Source: Draconibacterium orientale (GTDB lineage: Bacteria > Bacteroidota > Bacteroidia > Bacteroidales > UBA12170). Taken from it: a stretch of 12,670 nucleotides of DNA. This document shows, one piece after another, positions 1 to 6,918 of this stretch. The DNA lies in the NCBI GenBank assembly GCA_020718315.1, contig DYSK01000054.1:1-12670 (forward strand). The letters are read 5' to 3'. Both the position numbers and the translations under genes were made by a program. Positions within the stretch are counted from its first letter, which is position 1, and each line of letters starts with the position of its first letter. The notes under the pieces are model-generated. The model was not told where the DNA came from, made no database searches, and worked only from the letters and a program-made list of their open reading frames with translations.

Positions 1-1
1 C

Positions 2-490
2 ATTTTATTTCAAATTTTTAGTTGGAGAAGCATCCCAATCAGCCTAATTGGGTTAATAATTCCATATTTTGTCCTATATACAGCCTATGTAAGCGTAAAC
101 AAACATCTGCTCTTTATCGATCAGATAGTTCGTCAGGCCGAATCCCTATTTTCCATGCCTACAATGCCAAAAACAAACGAAATAATCGAACTGGCACTTT
201 CGGCCATTTTGACTTTCTTTTCAGCTAGTTATATTTTATCACGAGTTGGCAAACAAGTCATTCACATTCGTAAAAAAACCAGTTTTATCTTTTGGCTCTT
301 GGGAATTAGCATTTTAATCTCCATTTTAAGCGCCGATGTTTCCGCACGCGAAATCGTATTTATTCCATTTGCCGCCATTTTGGGTTATTATTTCAATGCG
401 TTGAAACGGCAATTTTGGGTCGATCTTTTTATCAGTCTTATCTTTTTCCTCATTCTCTTCCAAAATTACAAATCCTTGTTCTATGCTTAA
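2..490 (+). CDS. Membrane protein, 3' portion only (DUF6427-like)
   Basis: The reading frame is open from base 2 to the TAA at 488-490, so this is the last 162 codons of a gene that begins before the window. Internal methionines near base 155 are not likely starts, because the frame upstream is open and equally hydrophobic. At least four hydrophobic segments are visible: one at the beginning (ISLIGLIIPYFVLYTAYV), then ELALSAILTFFSASYIL, FIFWLLGISILISIL, and a final FISLIFFLILFQNY, separated by short basic loops. This is an integral inner-membrane protein without recognisable catalytic motifs. The overall pattern resembles the Bacteroidota-specific DUF6427 membrane family, whose function is unknown; that assignment is by memory of the pattern and is tentative. 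It overlaps the rnhB start by 8 bp (ATGCTTAA), which suggests translational coupling with rnhB. Confidence 0.7.
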   Translation: MLFQIFSWRSIPISLIGLIIPYFVLYTAYVSVNKHLLFIDQIVRQAESLFSMPTMPKTNEIIELALSAILTFFSASYILSRVGKQVIHIRKKTSFIFWLLGISILISILSADVSAREIVFIPFAAILGYYFNALKRQFWVDLFISLIFFLILFQNYKSLFYA

Positions 491-1082
491 ACTTCGATTT
501 ATTGAGGATGATAAGCTAGAAGCCGGATGCGATGAAGCCGGGCGTGGATGTTTGGCCGGACCTGTATTTGCGGCTGCCGTTGTTTTGCCGCCCGATTTTA
601 AAAACGAACTGCTGAACGATTCCAAAAAACTGAGCAGAATCAATCGGGACGCGTTGCGTAGCCTTATCGAAAAAGAAGCCCTTGCATGGGCTGTAGCAAG
701 CATGACAGCCGAAGAAATTGACGAAATAAACATCCTAAACGCCAGCATCTACAGCATGCATAAAGCAGTAGAAAAATTAAAAACAGAGGCTCAACGACTC
801 TTGATTGACGGCAATAGATTTAAAAAATATAAATCGGTCGAATACCATACAATTGTGAAAGGCGATGAGAAATATATGGCCATTGCTGCTGCTTCGGTTT
901 TAGCTAAAACGCATCGGGATGAGTATATGGAAAAAATCCATTCTGAATTTCCAGACTACGACTGGAAAAACAACAAAGGCTATCCAACTCCAAAACATAG
1001 AGAAGCCATTCGCTTGCATGGAATTACTCCCTTTCATCGCAAAACTTTTCGAATGAGTGAACAGTTGAAAATTTCGTTTTAG
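483..1082 (+). CDS. rnhB: Ribonuclease HII
   Basis: Ribonuclease HII cuts the RNA strand of RNA-DNA hybrids and starts removal of single ribonucleotides misincorporated into DNA; it is cytoplasmic and uses two metal ions. The 199-residue length is normal. The N-terminal motif DEAGRGCLAGPV (residues 17-28) supplies the catalytic Asp17 and Glu18 and the GRG loop that reads the ribonucleotide 2'-OH. LLIDGN gives Asp109, and KGD followed by IAAASVLAKTHRD gives Asp128, completing the DEDD set. Tyr167 in NKGYPTPKH matches the conserved tyrosine that stacks at the RNA-DNA junction. Cys23 in GRGC replaces the proline of the proteobacterial enzymes, as I recall is usual in Bacteroidota. The ATG overlaps the stop of the upstream membrane-protein gene. 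No strong terminator follows: an 8-bp stem at 1087-1111 has no T run. Confidence 0.96.
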   Translation: MLKLRFIEDDKLEAGCDEAGRGCLAGPVFAAAVVLPPDFKNELLNDSKKLSRINRDALRSLIEKEALAWAVASMTAEEIDEINILNASIYSMHKAVEKLKTEAQRLLIDGNRFKKYKSVEYHTIVKGDEKYMAIAAASVLAKTHRDEYMEKIHSEFPDYDWKNNKGYPTPKHREAIRLHGITPFHRKTFRMSEQLKISF

Positions 1083-1265
1083 TTCCTTTGCTTCATTCTC
1101 AAAGAGGCAAATGCTATTAATTTGTTAAATTAGGTATTCCTTGACTTAAATAGATATTTTAGCACAAAAATAGCTCATTGCAAAGAATTACAAAACTCAT
1201 TTCATTGCTGGGGCTTAAAAAGCAAGGCATAGTTATTCTCATATTTTTAATTTAATCTAGTGTTT

Positions 1266-1838
1266 ATGAATCAAATAAAATTATTATTTCTAGTAGCAAT
1301 ACTAAGCCTAAGCAACTTGGGCTTTTCGCAAAATCATGTTGTTGATCCTAAAAAATCGAACATTCAATGGGTAGGAAAAAAAATTGGTGGCGAACACACC
1401 GGAACAATTCAACTTCAGGAAGGATCTTTTGTTCTGAAAAACAACAAAATAAATTCGGGTGTATTTTTGATTGATATGTCGAGCATCGTTGATACAGATT
1501 TTCAAGATGCCGAATACCGAGCAAAGTTAGAAGGACATCTGAAATCGGATGATTTTTTCGGTGTAGAAAAGTTCCCTACTGCCAAATTGGTCATTACAGA
1601 AAGTACTGAATTTAAAAACAATACGGCCACTGTTAAAGCCAATCTCACCATCAAAGGAATCACAAATCCAATAGAATTCAAAGTAAGCAAAGCCAATTTA
1701 ACCTTTAAATCCGAAATCGTCGTTGACCGATCAAAATTTGATGTAAAATACGGCTCGAAATCTTTTTTCGAAGGCTTGGGCGACAAACTTATCTATGATG
1801 ATTTTACGCTTCTGGTGAACATTGTTGTAGTGAAATAA
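1266..1838 (+). CDS. Secreted YceI-family protein
   Basis: YceI proteins are small eight-stranded beta-barrels of the lipocalin-like type that bind long polyisoprenoid or amphiphilic lipids in the periplasm; the exact role in Bacteroidota is unknown. From the ATG at 1266 the product has 190 residues. It starts with a signal peptide (MNQIKLLFLVAILSLSNLGF) with a likely cut after GFS, near residue 21. The mature start has the family hallmark VDPKKSNIQWVGKKIGGEHTG (around residues 26-46), followed by LEGHLKSDDFF, FPTAKL and the final VDRSKFDVKYGS...DDFTL block. A GTG two codons upstream (1260) is possible, but the ATG gives the better signal peptide. The 183 bp before it contain no strong promoter match; TATTTTTA at 1242-1249 is one base off the Bacteroidota -7 consensus. 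The gene stands alone and ends at a hairpin terminator. Confidence 0.92.
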   Translation: MNQIKLLFLVAILSLSNLGFSQNHVVDPKKSNIQWVGKKIGGEHTGTIQLQEGSFVLKNNKINSGVFLIDMSSIVDTDFQDAEYRAKLEGHLKSDDFFGVEKFPTAKLVITESTEFKNNTATVKANLTIKGITNPIEFKVSKANLTFKSEIVVDRSKFDVKYGSKSFFEGLGDKLIYDDFTLLVNIVVVK

Positions 1839-1869
1839 GCACAGCTCCACATTAACGCATTTTAATTTA

Positions 1870-1902
1870 AAAACTCATTTCAGAAAAGCTGAAATGGGTT
1901 TT
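1870..1902. terminator. Bidirectional hairpin terminator between convergent genes
   Basis: A 14-bp stem (1870-1883 with 1889-1902; AAACTCATTTCAG against CTGAAATGGGTTT, one G-T wobble) closes a 5-base loop. It is bounded by A-rich DNA on the left and TTTTCTT on the right, so it gives a T-ended hairpin on either strand. It lies 31 bp after the YceI stop and 89 bp after the CAP/SPOR stop on the opposite strand, and so probably serves both transcripts. Confidence 0.85.
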
Positions 1903-1991
1903 CTTATCCCCCAATTTCATTCTTTTGATGCCTGCCAATTGGCCGCCAAAAAAAATAAAGGTTAGGAAGTTTCTGGCACTCAAAACTCTAA

Positions 1992-2867
1992 TTAAATTGT
2001 CAATATCCAAGCTCCTTTAAACTTTTGTGCATATTTTTTCAGTGCGTTATCTGCTTCGGATTTATCTGTATAATAATCAACAGCTACACGTATTTTATTT
2101 TCCACTTCGAGTAACACCGTTTTTGGATAGCCCATTTCTTTGTAACTTTTTACAGCATTGATGGCATCTTTTCGATCGTTAAAACTAGCAATGGTGATAT
2201 AATAAATCGATTGGTTTGGATTTTTTACTTGAGTGGCTTGAGCCAATTTGTAATCAGGCGCTGCATCATTAAGCACTTTTATTTGGCTGCCACACACAGG
2301 AGTACTTACTTCATAATCAACAACTTTCCCAAGCCACACCACTGCATATCCTTCTTCTATCCCAACGCCAATGGCTTTCCACGCCGAACTGTTCCATTCG
2401 TTCCGATTGAGGAGCATATCGACACTCACTTTTTTTTCCCTCCAAAAGCTCAAAATTTGCCGAGGCATTTTTTCCACATTCGACCAATAGGTAATTTCGT
2501 ATGCTTCAGCCGGATATCCTATTATTTCTTTGGCTTTAAGTCGAACATTATTTTTTCTGGATTGTTGCGACGGAAAACAAATTGGAGTCCATCGTCCTTT
2601 GTTCGACCACGAATGCATATTGCAAACAGAATCGGGATTGTAAAAAGAAGCCAAGTCGCGGGCATGCGCAATAGCCACATAGCTCAATGATTTCGACAAA
2701 GAAATTGGTGGTAAAGCAAAAGACTTGCGATATTCATTGATAAGTTCGTACAGTTGAAACTCTTCTTTACTAATGCAAAAATCTGCAGGAATAGTATCTG
2801 TTTGGGCTATTGAGGGCGTTGCCACAAACAAAAATCCAAACAGAAAAACGACTATTATTTTTTGCAT
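1992..2867 (-). CDS. Secreted CAP (SCP/PR-1) domain protein with C-terminal SPOR domain
   Basis: The 291-residue product starts with a signal peptide cut near SIA-Q (residue 21). Residues about 38-181 look like a CAP domain: an opening helix ELINEYRKSFALPPISL, the AHARDLA helix with His68, CNMHSWS with His85, and a closing WKAIGVGIEEGYAVVWLGK strand. His68 and His85 are candidates for the CAP cavity histidines. Residues about 219-291 look like a SPOR domain (SIYYITIASFNDRKDAINAV...NKIRVAVDYYTDKSEADNAL), a module that binds denuded peptidoglycan glycans, especially at the division septum. An envelope protein held on peptidoglycan is the natural inference; the CAP activity is unknown. Cysteines 31, 82, 97 and 192 could form disulphides. 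It follows the TPM gene by 24 bp and is probably the last gene of the lemA run. Confidence 0.85.
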   Translation of the reverse strand: MQKIIVVFLFGFLFVATPSIAQTDTIPADFCISKEEFQLYELINEYRKSFALPPISLSKSLSYVAIAHARDLASFYNPDSVCNMHSWSNKGRWTPICFPSQQSRKNNVRLKAKEIIGYPAEAYEITYWSNVEKMPRQILSFWREKKVSVDMLLNRNEWNSSAWKAIGVGIEEGYAVVWLGKVVDYEVSTPVCGSQIKVLNDAAPDYKLAQATQVKNPNQSIYYITIASFNDRKDAINAVKSYKEMGYPKTVLLEVENKIRVAVDYYTDKSEADNALKKYAQKFKGAWILTI

Positions 2868-2891
2868 CGTTCGAAATATAAAAATTCGATT

Positions 2892-3719
2892 TTACCAACT
2901 TCCACCGGCACCACCCCCGCCAAATCCGCCGCCGCCAAATCCACCAAATCCGCCGCCGCCAAAGCTTCCGCCGCCGGAATTAAAATTCCCCCAGCCACTA
3001 TTGCTTCTGCCTCCCATCATACTTCCCAAAAACATTCCGGTAAGCAATGAAGAGGCTCCGCCGGAGCCAATGCTCGATGAACGGTTGTTTCCTTTCATCG
3101 TAAAAATAATAAAAAGCACGACAAAAATTAAAAGCGGAATCAATCCCAAAATACCGCCACCGGCTTTTTGATTGTATTGTTCGGCAGTATATTCATTTTT
3201 GGTAATTTCCATCAATACTTTGCTTGCTCTTTCAATTCCGGCAAAGTAATTTCCGGCTTTAAATTCCGGTATCATTTCGAAGTCCACAATTTTTTTGGAG
3301 GTTGCATCTGGAACAACGCCTTCCAAACCGTAGCCAACCGCAATATATGCTTCTCCTCTCGAGGTAGCAGTTTTCGGTTTTACCAGAATCAAAATCCCGT
3401 TGTCTTTTGCTGCTTGACCAATGCCCCATTTATGAGCAACATCTACAGCAAATTGTGCTTTGTCGTATCCCTGCAAATCGTTTACAGTCAACAAAACTAT
3501 TTGAGTGGAAGTTTGTTTTGAAAATTCCGAAAGCTGGGCCGTCAACTGGCTCTTTTGCTCCTCCGTCAGAACGTTTGCAAAATCGTTTACAGGACTTGCT
3601 GGTTCTGGTTTTTCGGGTAGCTGCGCATACGAAAAAGCGATAAAACTCAAGGCGAACAGCACCAATACTGTTTTTAGCTTATTTCTAAAAAAAATTCTAT
3701 TATCCAAAAGATATTTCAT
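2892..3719 (-). CDS. TPM-domain protein with glycine-rich tail (YgcG-like)
   Basis: The product has a signal peptide with a long basic start (MKYLLDNRIFFRNKLK, then a hydrophobic stretch ending SYA-Q). A TPM domain follows at about residues 40-165 (VNDFANVLTEEQKSQLTAQL, TSTQIVLLTVNDLQGYD, NGILILVKPKT, YIAVGYGLEGVVPD, MIPEFKAGNYFAGI). Next is a membrane helix (ILGLIPLLIFVVLFIIFTM), then a Gly/Phe/Ser-rich end. TPM proteins were first linked to photosystem II repair and phosphatase activity in plants; the bacterial YgcG type, usually next to lemA, has no settled function. The likely location is a membrane-anchored protein with the TPM domain outside the cytoplasm. A GTG start directly before the ATG is possible. 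The start overlaps the upstream TPM gene by 20 bp, which suggests coupling. Confidence 0.9.
   Translation of the reverse strand: MKYLLDNRIFFRNKLKTVLVLFALSFIAFSYAQLPEKPEPASPVNDFANVLTEEQKSQLTAQLSEFSKQTSTQIVLLTVNDLQGYDKAQFAVDVAHKWGIGQAAKDNGILILVKPKTATSRGEAYIAVGYGLEGVVPDATSKKIVDFEMIPEFKAGNYFAGIERASKVLMEITKNEYTAEQYNQKAGGGILGLIPLLIFVVLFIIFTMKGNNRSSSIGSGGASSLLTGMFLGSMMGGRSNSGWGNFNSGGGSFGGGGFGGFGGGGFGGGGAGGSW
2901..2978 (-). repeat. Low-complexity GGN/TTT codon repeat (Gly-Phe tail)
   Basis: Runs of two to four glycine codons separated by single Phe, Ser or Ala codons end the TPM protein (blocks such as GGGGF, GGF, GGGGF). On the plus strand this is a GC-rich gcc/tcc/aaa island within AT-rich DNA. 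The repeat is imperfect at codon level and could change length by slippage. The plus-strand proline-rich frame it creates is only a shadow. Confidence 0.8.
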
Positions 3720-4140
3720 CACTAAGTTCGTTTTTATCGTCGGTTTGATAAGGAAAATGCACTTTGAGTTGTTCTCCTGCTCTTAAAATTCCTTGAGTAA
3801 GCCCTCCGGCAAAATCGCCTTTTAGAAAAGCAGAATGCATTTCTACTTTTATGTCGTCCCAAAAATTTTCGGGCACTTTTTGATTGATACCCACATCACC
3901 CAATATCGCAAATTTCTTACTCTGAACAGCTAAATAAAAAAGCACGCCATTTCGTTGTTTTGTTTGGTGCATTTTGAGTGCTGCAAAGGCATGAGAGGCG
4001 CACTCCAGCGCCTCTTCATCACATTTATTTTCGATATGCACACGCACTTCGCCCGATGTTGCCTTTTCGGCTTCGGCAATGGCTTGCATTATCTTTTGCT
4101 TTTCTTCTTTGCTGAAAAACGTACGTGCTAAATTACCCAT
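3700..4140 (-). CDS. Soluble TPM-domain protein, second copy
   Basis: A 146-residue protein made almost entirely of a TPM domain: FFSKEEKQKIMQAIAEAEKATSGEVRVHIE at the start, then NGVLFYLAVQSKKFAILGDVGIN and FWDDIKVEMHSAFLKGDFAGGLTQGI. It has neither signal peptide nor membrane segment, so it is probably cytoplasmic, in contrast with the longer TPM protein encoded next to it. The two share the domain but little sequence, so they look like long-diverged partners and not a recent duplication. The gene begins 10 bp after the lemA stop and overlaps the next TPM gene by 20 bp. A LemA gene followed by two TPM genes of these sizes is a recurrent arrangement in Bacteroidota. The biochemical function is unknown; a role with LemA at the membrane is an inference from the conserved order. 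Confidence 0.88.
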   Translation of the reverse strand: MGNLARTFFSKEEKQKIMQAIAEAEKATSGEVRVHIENKCDEEALECASHAFAALKMHQTKQRNGVLFYLAVQSKKFAILGDVGINQKVPENFWDDIKVEMHSAFLKGDFAGGLTQGILRAGEQLKVHFPYQTDDKNELSDEISFG

Positions 4141-4150
4141 TTATTATGTA

Positions 4151-4741
4151 TTAAAACTCCACTTTTGGAGCTGATTCGGCACCTTGTACAGCCTGAAAAT
4201 AGGCCTTTTCATCAAAATTAAACATTCCGGCAAACAGATTGTTTGGGAATTTCTTGATTTGAATATTGTAAGCACGGGCTTCCTCGTTGAATCGCATACG
4301 TTCGGTTGCAATTCTGTTTTCGGTACCTTCCAGTTGAGCTTGCAATTCCAAGAAATTCTGATTGGCTTTCAAGTCCGGATATTTTTCAACCACCACCATT
4401 AAGCGCGACAGAGCAGAACTCAAACCGTCTTGTGCTTGTTGAAATTGCTGCAATTGAGCTGCATTCATATTGCCGGCATCAATGCTTGTAGAGGTTGCTT
4501 TTGCTCGTGCACTGATCACTGCTTCCAATGTTTCTTTTTCGTGAGCAGCATAGCCTTTTACAGTAGAAACTAAATTTGGAATAAGATCGGCGCGACGCTG
4601 ATACATGTTTTCGACTTGTGCCCACTGAGCGTCAACGGCTTCCGAACCGGTAACCATTCCGTTGTAAATATTTTTGACAGAAGAGTAGCCAATGAAAATC
4701 AACACCACGACTACGATTAAAATTATCCAGGACTTTTTCAT
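4151..4741 (-). CDS. lemA: LemA family protein
   Basis: LemA proteins are small membrane-anchored helical bundles with a short external N-terminus; their function is not established, though in several bacteria they sit beside TPM proteins or a membrane protease. The 196-residue length is typical. A single N-terminal membrane helix (SWIILIVVVVLIFIGYSSV, residues 4-22) is followed by the family signature VDAQWAQVENMYQRRADLIPN (about residues 37-57), then LVSTVKGYAAHEKETLEAVISAR. The later ERMRFNEEARAYNIQIKKFPNNLFAGMF block is also diagnostic. It is the first gene of the minus-strand run lemA-TPM-TPM-CAP/SPOR. The 98 bp upstream contain the htpG terminator, so the run must have a promoter in about 4742-4776. 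I saw no exact TAnnTTTG box there. Confidence 0.95.
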   Translation of the reverse strand: MKKSWIILIVVVVLIFIGYSSVKNIYNGMVTGSEAVDAQWAQVENMYQRRADLIPNLVSTVKGYAAHEKETLEAVISARAKATSTSIDAGNMNAAQLQQFQQAQDGLSSALSRLMVVVEKYPDLKANQNFLELQAQLEGTENRIATERMRFNEEARAYNIQIKKFPNNLFAGMFNFDEKAYFQAVQGAESAPKVEF

Positions 4742-4776
4742 GTTTGTTTTTGTATTTAAAATAAGAATAAAGATAT

Positions 4777-4832
4777 AAAAAAGGCTGTTTAATTTGAATA
4801 AACGTAAAAAAATACATTCGCATTAAACAGCC
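4777..4832 (-). terminator. Rho-independent terminator after htpG
   Basis: An 11-bp perfect stem (4783-4793 GGCTGTTTAAT with 4822-4832 ATTAAACAGCC) can be extended inward by GAAT/ATTC (4796-4799 with 4816-4819). Read on the minus strand it is followed directly by six T (complement of 4777-4782) and then ATATC. It begins 8 bp past the htpG stop, so htpG is separated from lemA. Confidence 0.88.
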
Positions 4833-4839
4833 TATCGGA

Positions 4840-6747
4840 TTATTTAATAAGATTGAAACTACGTTTGATGAAATCGGCAAGCTCTTTTCCCTTCAGGAGA
4901 TTTTGAGAAAGCATTGCCAAATCGTACATTTGTTTCACTGTTTCGGTTTGCTTTTCTTCGTCTTTTTCTTCCAACAAAGAGCCGATAAGGGGATGATTTG
5001 CATTCACGATTAGGTTGTAGGAATCCGGAAAACCGCCAAATCCCATCATACCGCCTCCACCTAATTTTTCCATGTCTTTCATGCGCCGCATAAACTCGGT
5101 TTGCGTGATTAGGAATGGCTGGTCGCTTTCGCTTAATGGTTCGAATACAACATTAAACTTAATTTTATCAATGTTCTTTTCGATAATTGGTTTTAATTCT
5201 TCTTTTTGCTTGTCGTCCAGTTTTGATGGAATTACTTCGTCTTTAGCAATAAGTTTATCGATTGAATCGGCATCAACACGTTTAAACTGAACATCGCTTA
5301 ACTTTTGTTCCAATGAATTGACAAAATGGTTGTCCAAAACACCATCCAAATCCAGAATATCAAAGCCGCGGTCTTTTGCTGCTTGGATAAAACTGTATTG
5401 TTCTTCCTTGTTGTTCGCATAAAGATAAACCACTTTCTTGTCTTTATCGGTCTGGAAAATTTTTACATGTTCGTTGTATTCTTCGAAAGTGAAATATTTA
5501 CCATCTACGTTTTTGAAAAGACTGAATTTCTTGGCTCTGTCGTAGAATTTCTCATCGGAGAGCATACCATAAATGATAAATACCTTGATGTCGTCCCATT
5601 TTTTTTCAAAATCTTCCCGATTGTTTTTAAACAATTCTTCCAACTTATCGGCTACTTTTTTGCTGATATGCGTGGAGATTTTTTTCACGTTACTATCGCT
5701 TTGCAAATAGGAACGAGAAACATTGAGTGGAATATCAGGCGAATCAATCACACCATGAAGCAAAGTTAAAAATTCGGGCACTACGCCCTCTACAGAATCG
5801 GTAATAAAAACCTGATTGCTATAGAGTTGTATTTTATCTTTTTGAACTTCCAAATTTCGCTTCAATTTAGGGAAATATAAAATTCCGGTAAGATTGAACG
5901 GAAAATCTACATTCAGATGAATTTGAAACAAAGGCTCATCAAAATTCATTGGATAAAGTTCGCGGTAGAAGTCTTTGTAATCTTCATCTTTCAAATCGGC
6001 CGGGGCTTTTTTCCAGATTGGATCCGAGTTGTTGATGATACGGTCTTTTTCGACCTCTTTATAAACATCATTTCCGTCTTTATCTTTCTCGCCCTCCACT
6101 TTTTCTTGTGTTTTTTCTGTTCCAAATTTAATCGGAACGGGCATAAACCGATTGTATTTCTTGAGCAGCTCAAGAATTTTGTACTCCGACAAAAACTCTT
6201 TGCTTTCGTCCGAAATATACAGAACCACATCGGTTCCGCGGCTTTCTTTTTCTATCTCGTCCAATGTATAATCAGGGCTTCCGTCGCATTCCCATTTCAC
6301 CGCTTTGGTTCCTGCTCCTTTTTTATAAGTTTTCGAATAGATTTCTACCTTATCAGAAACCATAAAAGAAGAATAAAATCCCAAGCCAAAACGGCCAATA
6401 ATGGCATTTTTTTCGGCTTCGGTTTTCGACTTGAATTTTTTAACAAATTCTTCAGCGCCTGAAAAAGCAATTTGGTTGATGTATTTATCCACTTCTTCGG
6501 CTGTCATCCCAAGTCCTTTATCGCGAATAGTAAGCGTTTTGGCTTTCGAATCTAAGATTATCTCAATAGTGAGATCACCCAATTCTTCTTTGAACTTACC
6601 TAAGGCAGAAAGCGTTTTTAGTTTTTGAGTGGCGTCCACTGCATTAGAAACTAACTCGCGTAGAAATATTTCGTGATCGGAATAGAGAAATTTTTTGATG
6701 ATTGGAAAAATATTTTCCGTTTGTACATTAATCTGTCCTTTTTGCAT
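4840..6747 (-). CDS. htpG: Molecular chaperone HtpG (Hsp90)
   Basis: HtpG is the cytoplasmic bacterial Hsp90, an ATP-driven homodimeric clamp that remodels late folding intermediates together with DnaK. The 635-residue product has all three domains. The N-terminal GHKL ATPase shows ELVSNAVDA (Glu31 catalytic, Asn35 metal-binding), DKGLGM (76-81), the lid and GRFGLGFYSSF (118-128), and GTDVVLYI (from 171). The middle domain includes the catalytic-loop arginine region in LNVSRSYLQSD. The C-terminal dimerisation domain ends QNLLKGKELADFIKRSFNLIK. A stretch GGGGMMGFGG (563-572) sits in the C-terminal domain where the client-binding amphipathic helix lies in E. coli HtpG. The gene is transcribed alone: a terminator closes the gene upstream and another follows its stop. 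A tandem TTGTCA-containing repeat lies about 66-80 bp upstream of the ATG. Confidence 0.97.
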   Translation of the reverse strand: MQKGQINVQTENIFPIIKKFLYSDHEIFLRELVSNAVDATQKLKTLSALGKFKEELGDLTIEIILDSKAKTLTIRDKGLGMTAEEVDKYINQIAFSGAEEFVKKFKSKTEAEKNAIIGRFGLGFYSSFMVSDKVEIYSKTYKKGAGTKAVKWECDGSPDYTLDEIEKESRGTDVVLYISDESKEFLSEYKILELLKKYNRFMPVPIKFGTEKTQEKVEGEKDKDGNDVYKEVEKDRIINNSDPIWKKAPADLKDEDYKDFYRELYPMNFDEPLFQIHLNVDFPFNLTGILYFPKLKRNLEVQKDKIQLYSNQVFITDSVEGVVPEFLTLLHGVIDSPDIPLNVSRSYLQSDSNVKKISTHISKKVADKLEELFKNNREDFEKKWDDIKVFIIYGMLSDEKFYDRAKKFSLFKNVDGKYFTFEEYNEHVKIFQTDKDKKVVYLYANNKEEQYSFIQAAKDRGFDILDLDGVLDNHFVNSLEQKLSDVQFKRVDADSIDKLIAKDEVIPSKLDDKQKEELKPIIEKNIDKIKFNVVFEPLSESDQPFLITQTEFMRRMKDMEKLGGGGMMGFGGFPDSYNLIVNANHPLIGSLLEEKDEEKQTETVKQMYDLAMLSQNLLKGKELADFIKRSFNLIK

Positions 6748-6812
6748 TGTTATGTTCGTTTTTTGAATTTACTATGGCCAAGTTTACAAATTTGATACCA
6801 CCTATTTTTTTC

Positions 6813-6827
6813 TGACAATTTGACAAT
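6813..6827 (-). promoter_or_regulatory. Tandem ATTGTCA repeat upstream of htpG
   Basis: On the minus strand ATTGTCA occurs twice, 8 bases apart (complements of 6813-6819 and 6821-6827), 66-80 bp before the htpG ATG. The downstream copy contains a TTG that lies 18 bases before TATCAAAT, a poor match to the Bacteroidota -7 consensus TAnnTTTG. It could be a -33 region or a tandem regulator site. No inverted repeat of the CIRCE type was seen. Confidence 0.3.
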
Positions 6828-6872
6828 AGAGCTTTTCGCAAACATTCATTGCTTTTCAAAAAAAAATCAAAA

Positions 6873-6902
6873 AAAAGCCTTTCAATTTCTTGAAAGACTT
6901 TT
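6873..6902 (-). terminator. Rho-independent terminator after the ggt-like gene
   Basis: On the minus strand AAGTCTTTCAA and TTGAAAGGCTT form a stem of at least 11 bp (one G-T wobble, a 4-base loop), followed by long T runs (complement of 6861-6876). It starts 17 bp after the stop at 6919. The wobble pair forms only in the minus-strand RNA; the plus-strand copy has a C-A mismatch there, which fits minus-strand use. Confidence 0.9.
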
Positions 6903-6918
6903 CATAAATTTCTAAACT

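Noticed and set aside
1087..1111. TTTGCTTC/GAGGCAAA stem after rnhB as a terminator.
   Set aside because: Eight pairs with one wobble, a 9-base loop and no T run; too weak to call.
2773..3171. A plus-strand proline-rich frame (runs of PPPPNPP).
   Set aside because: It is the antisense of the glycine-rich tail of the TPM protein, which has clear domain support on the minus strand.
5326..5769. Several 70-180 codon plus-strand frames opposite htpG and the ggt-like gene.
   Set aside because: They are shadows opposite well-conserved genes, rich in Phe/Ile/His as expected from antisense AT-rich coding DNA, with no domain pattern.
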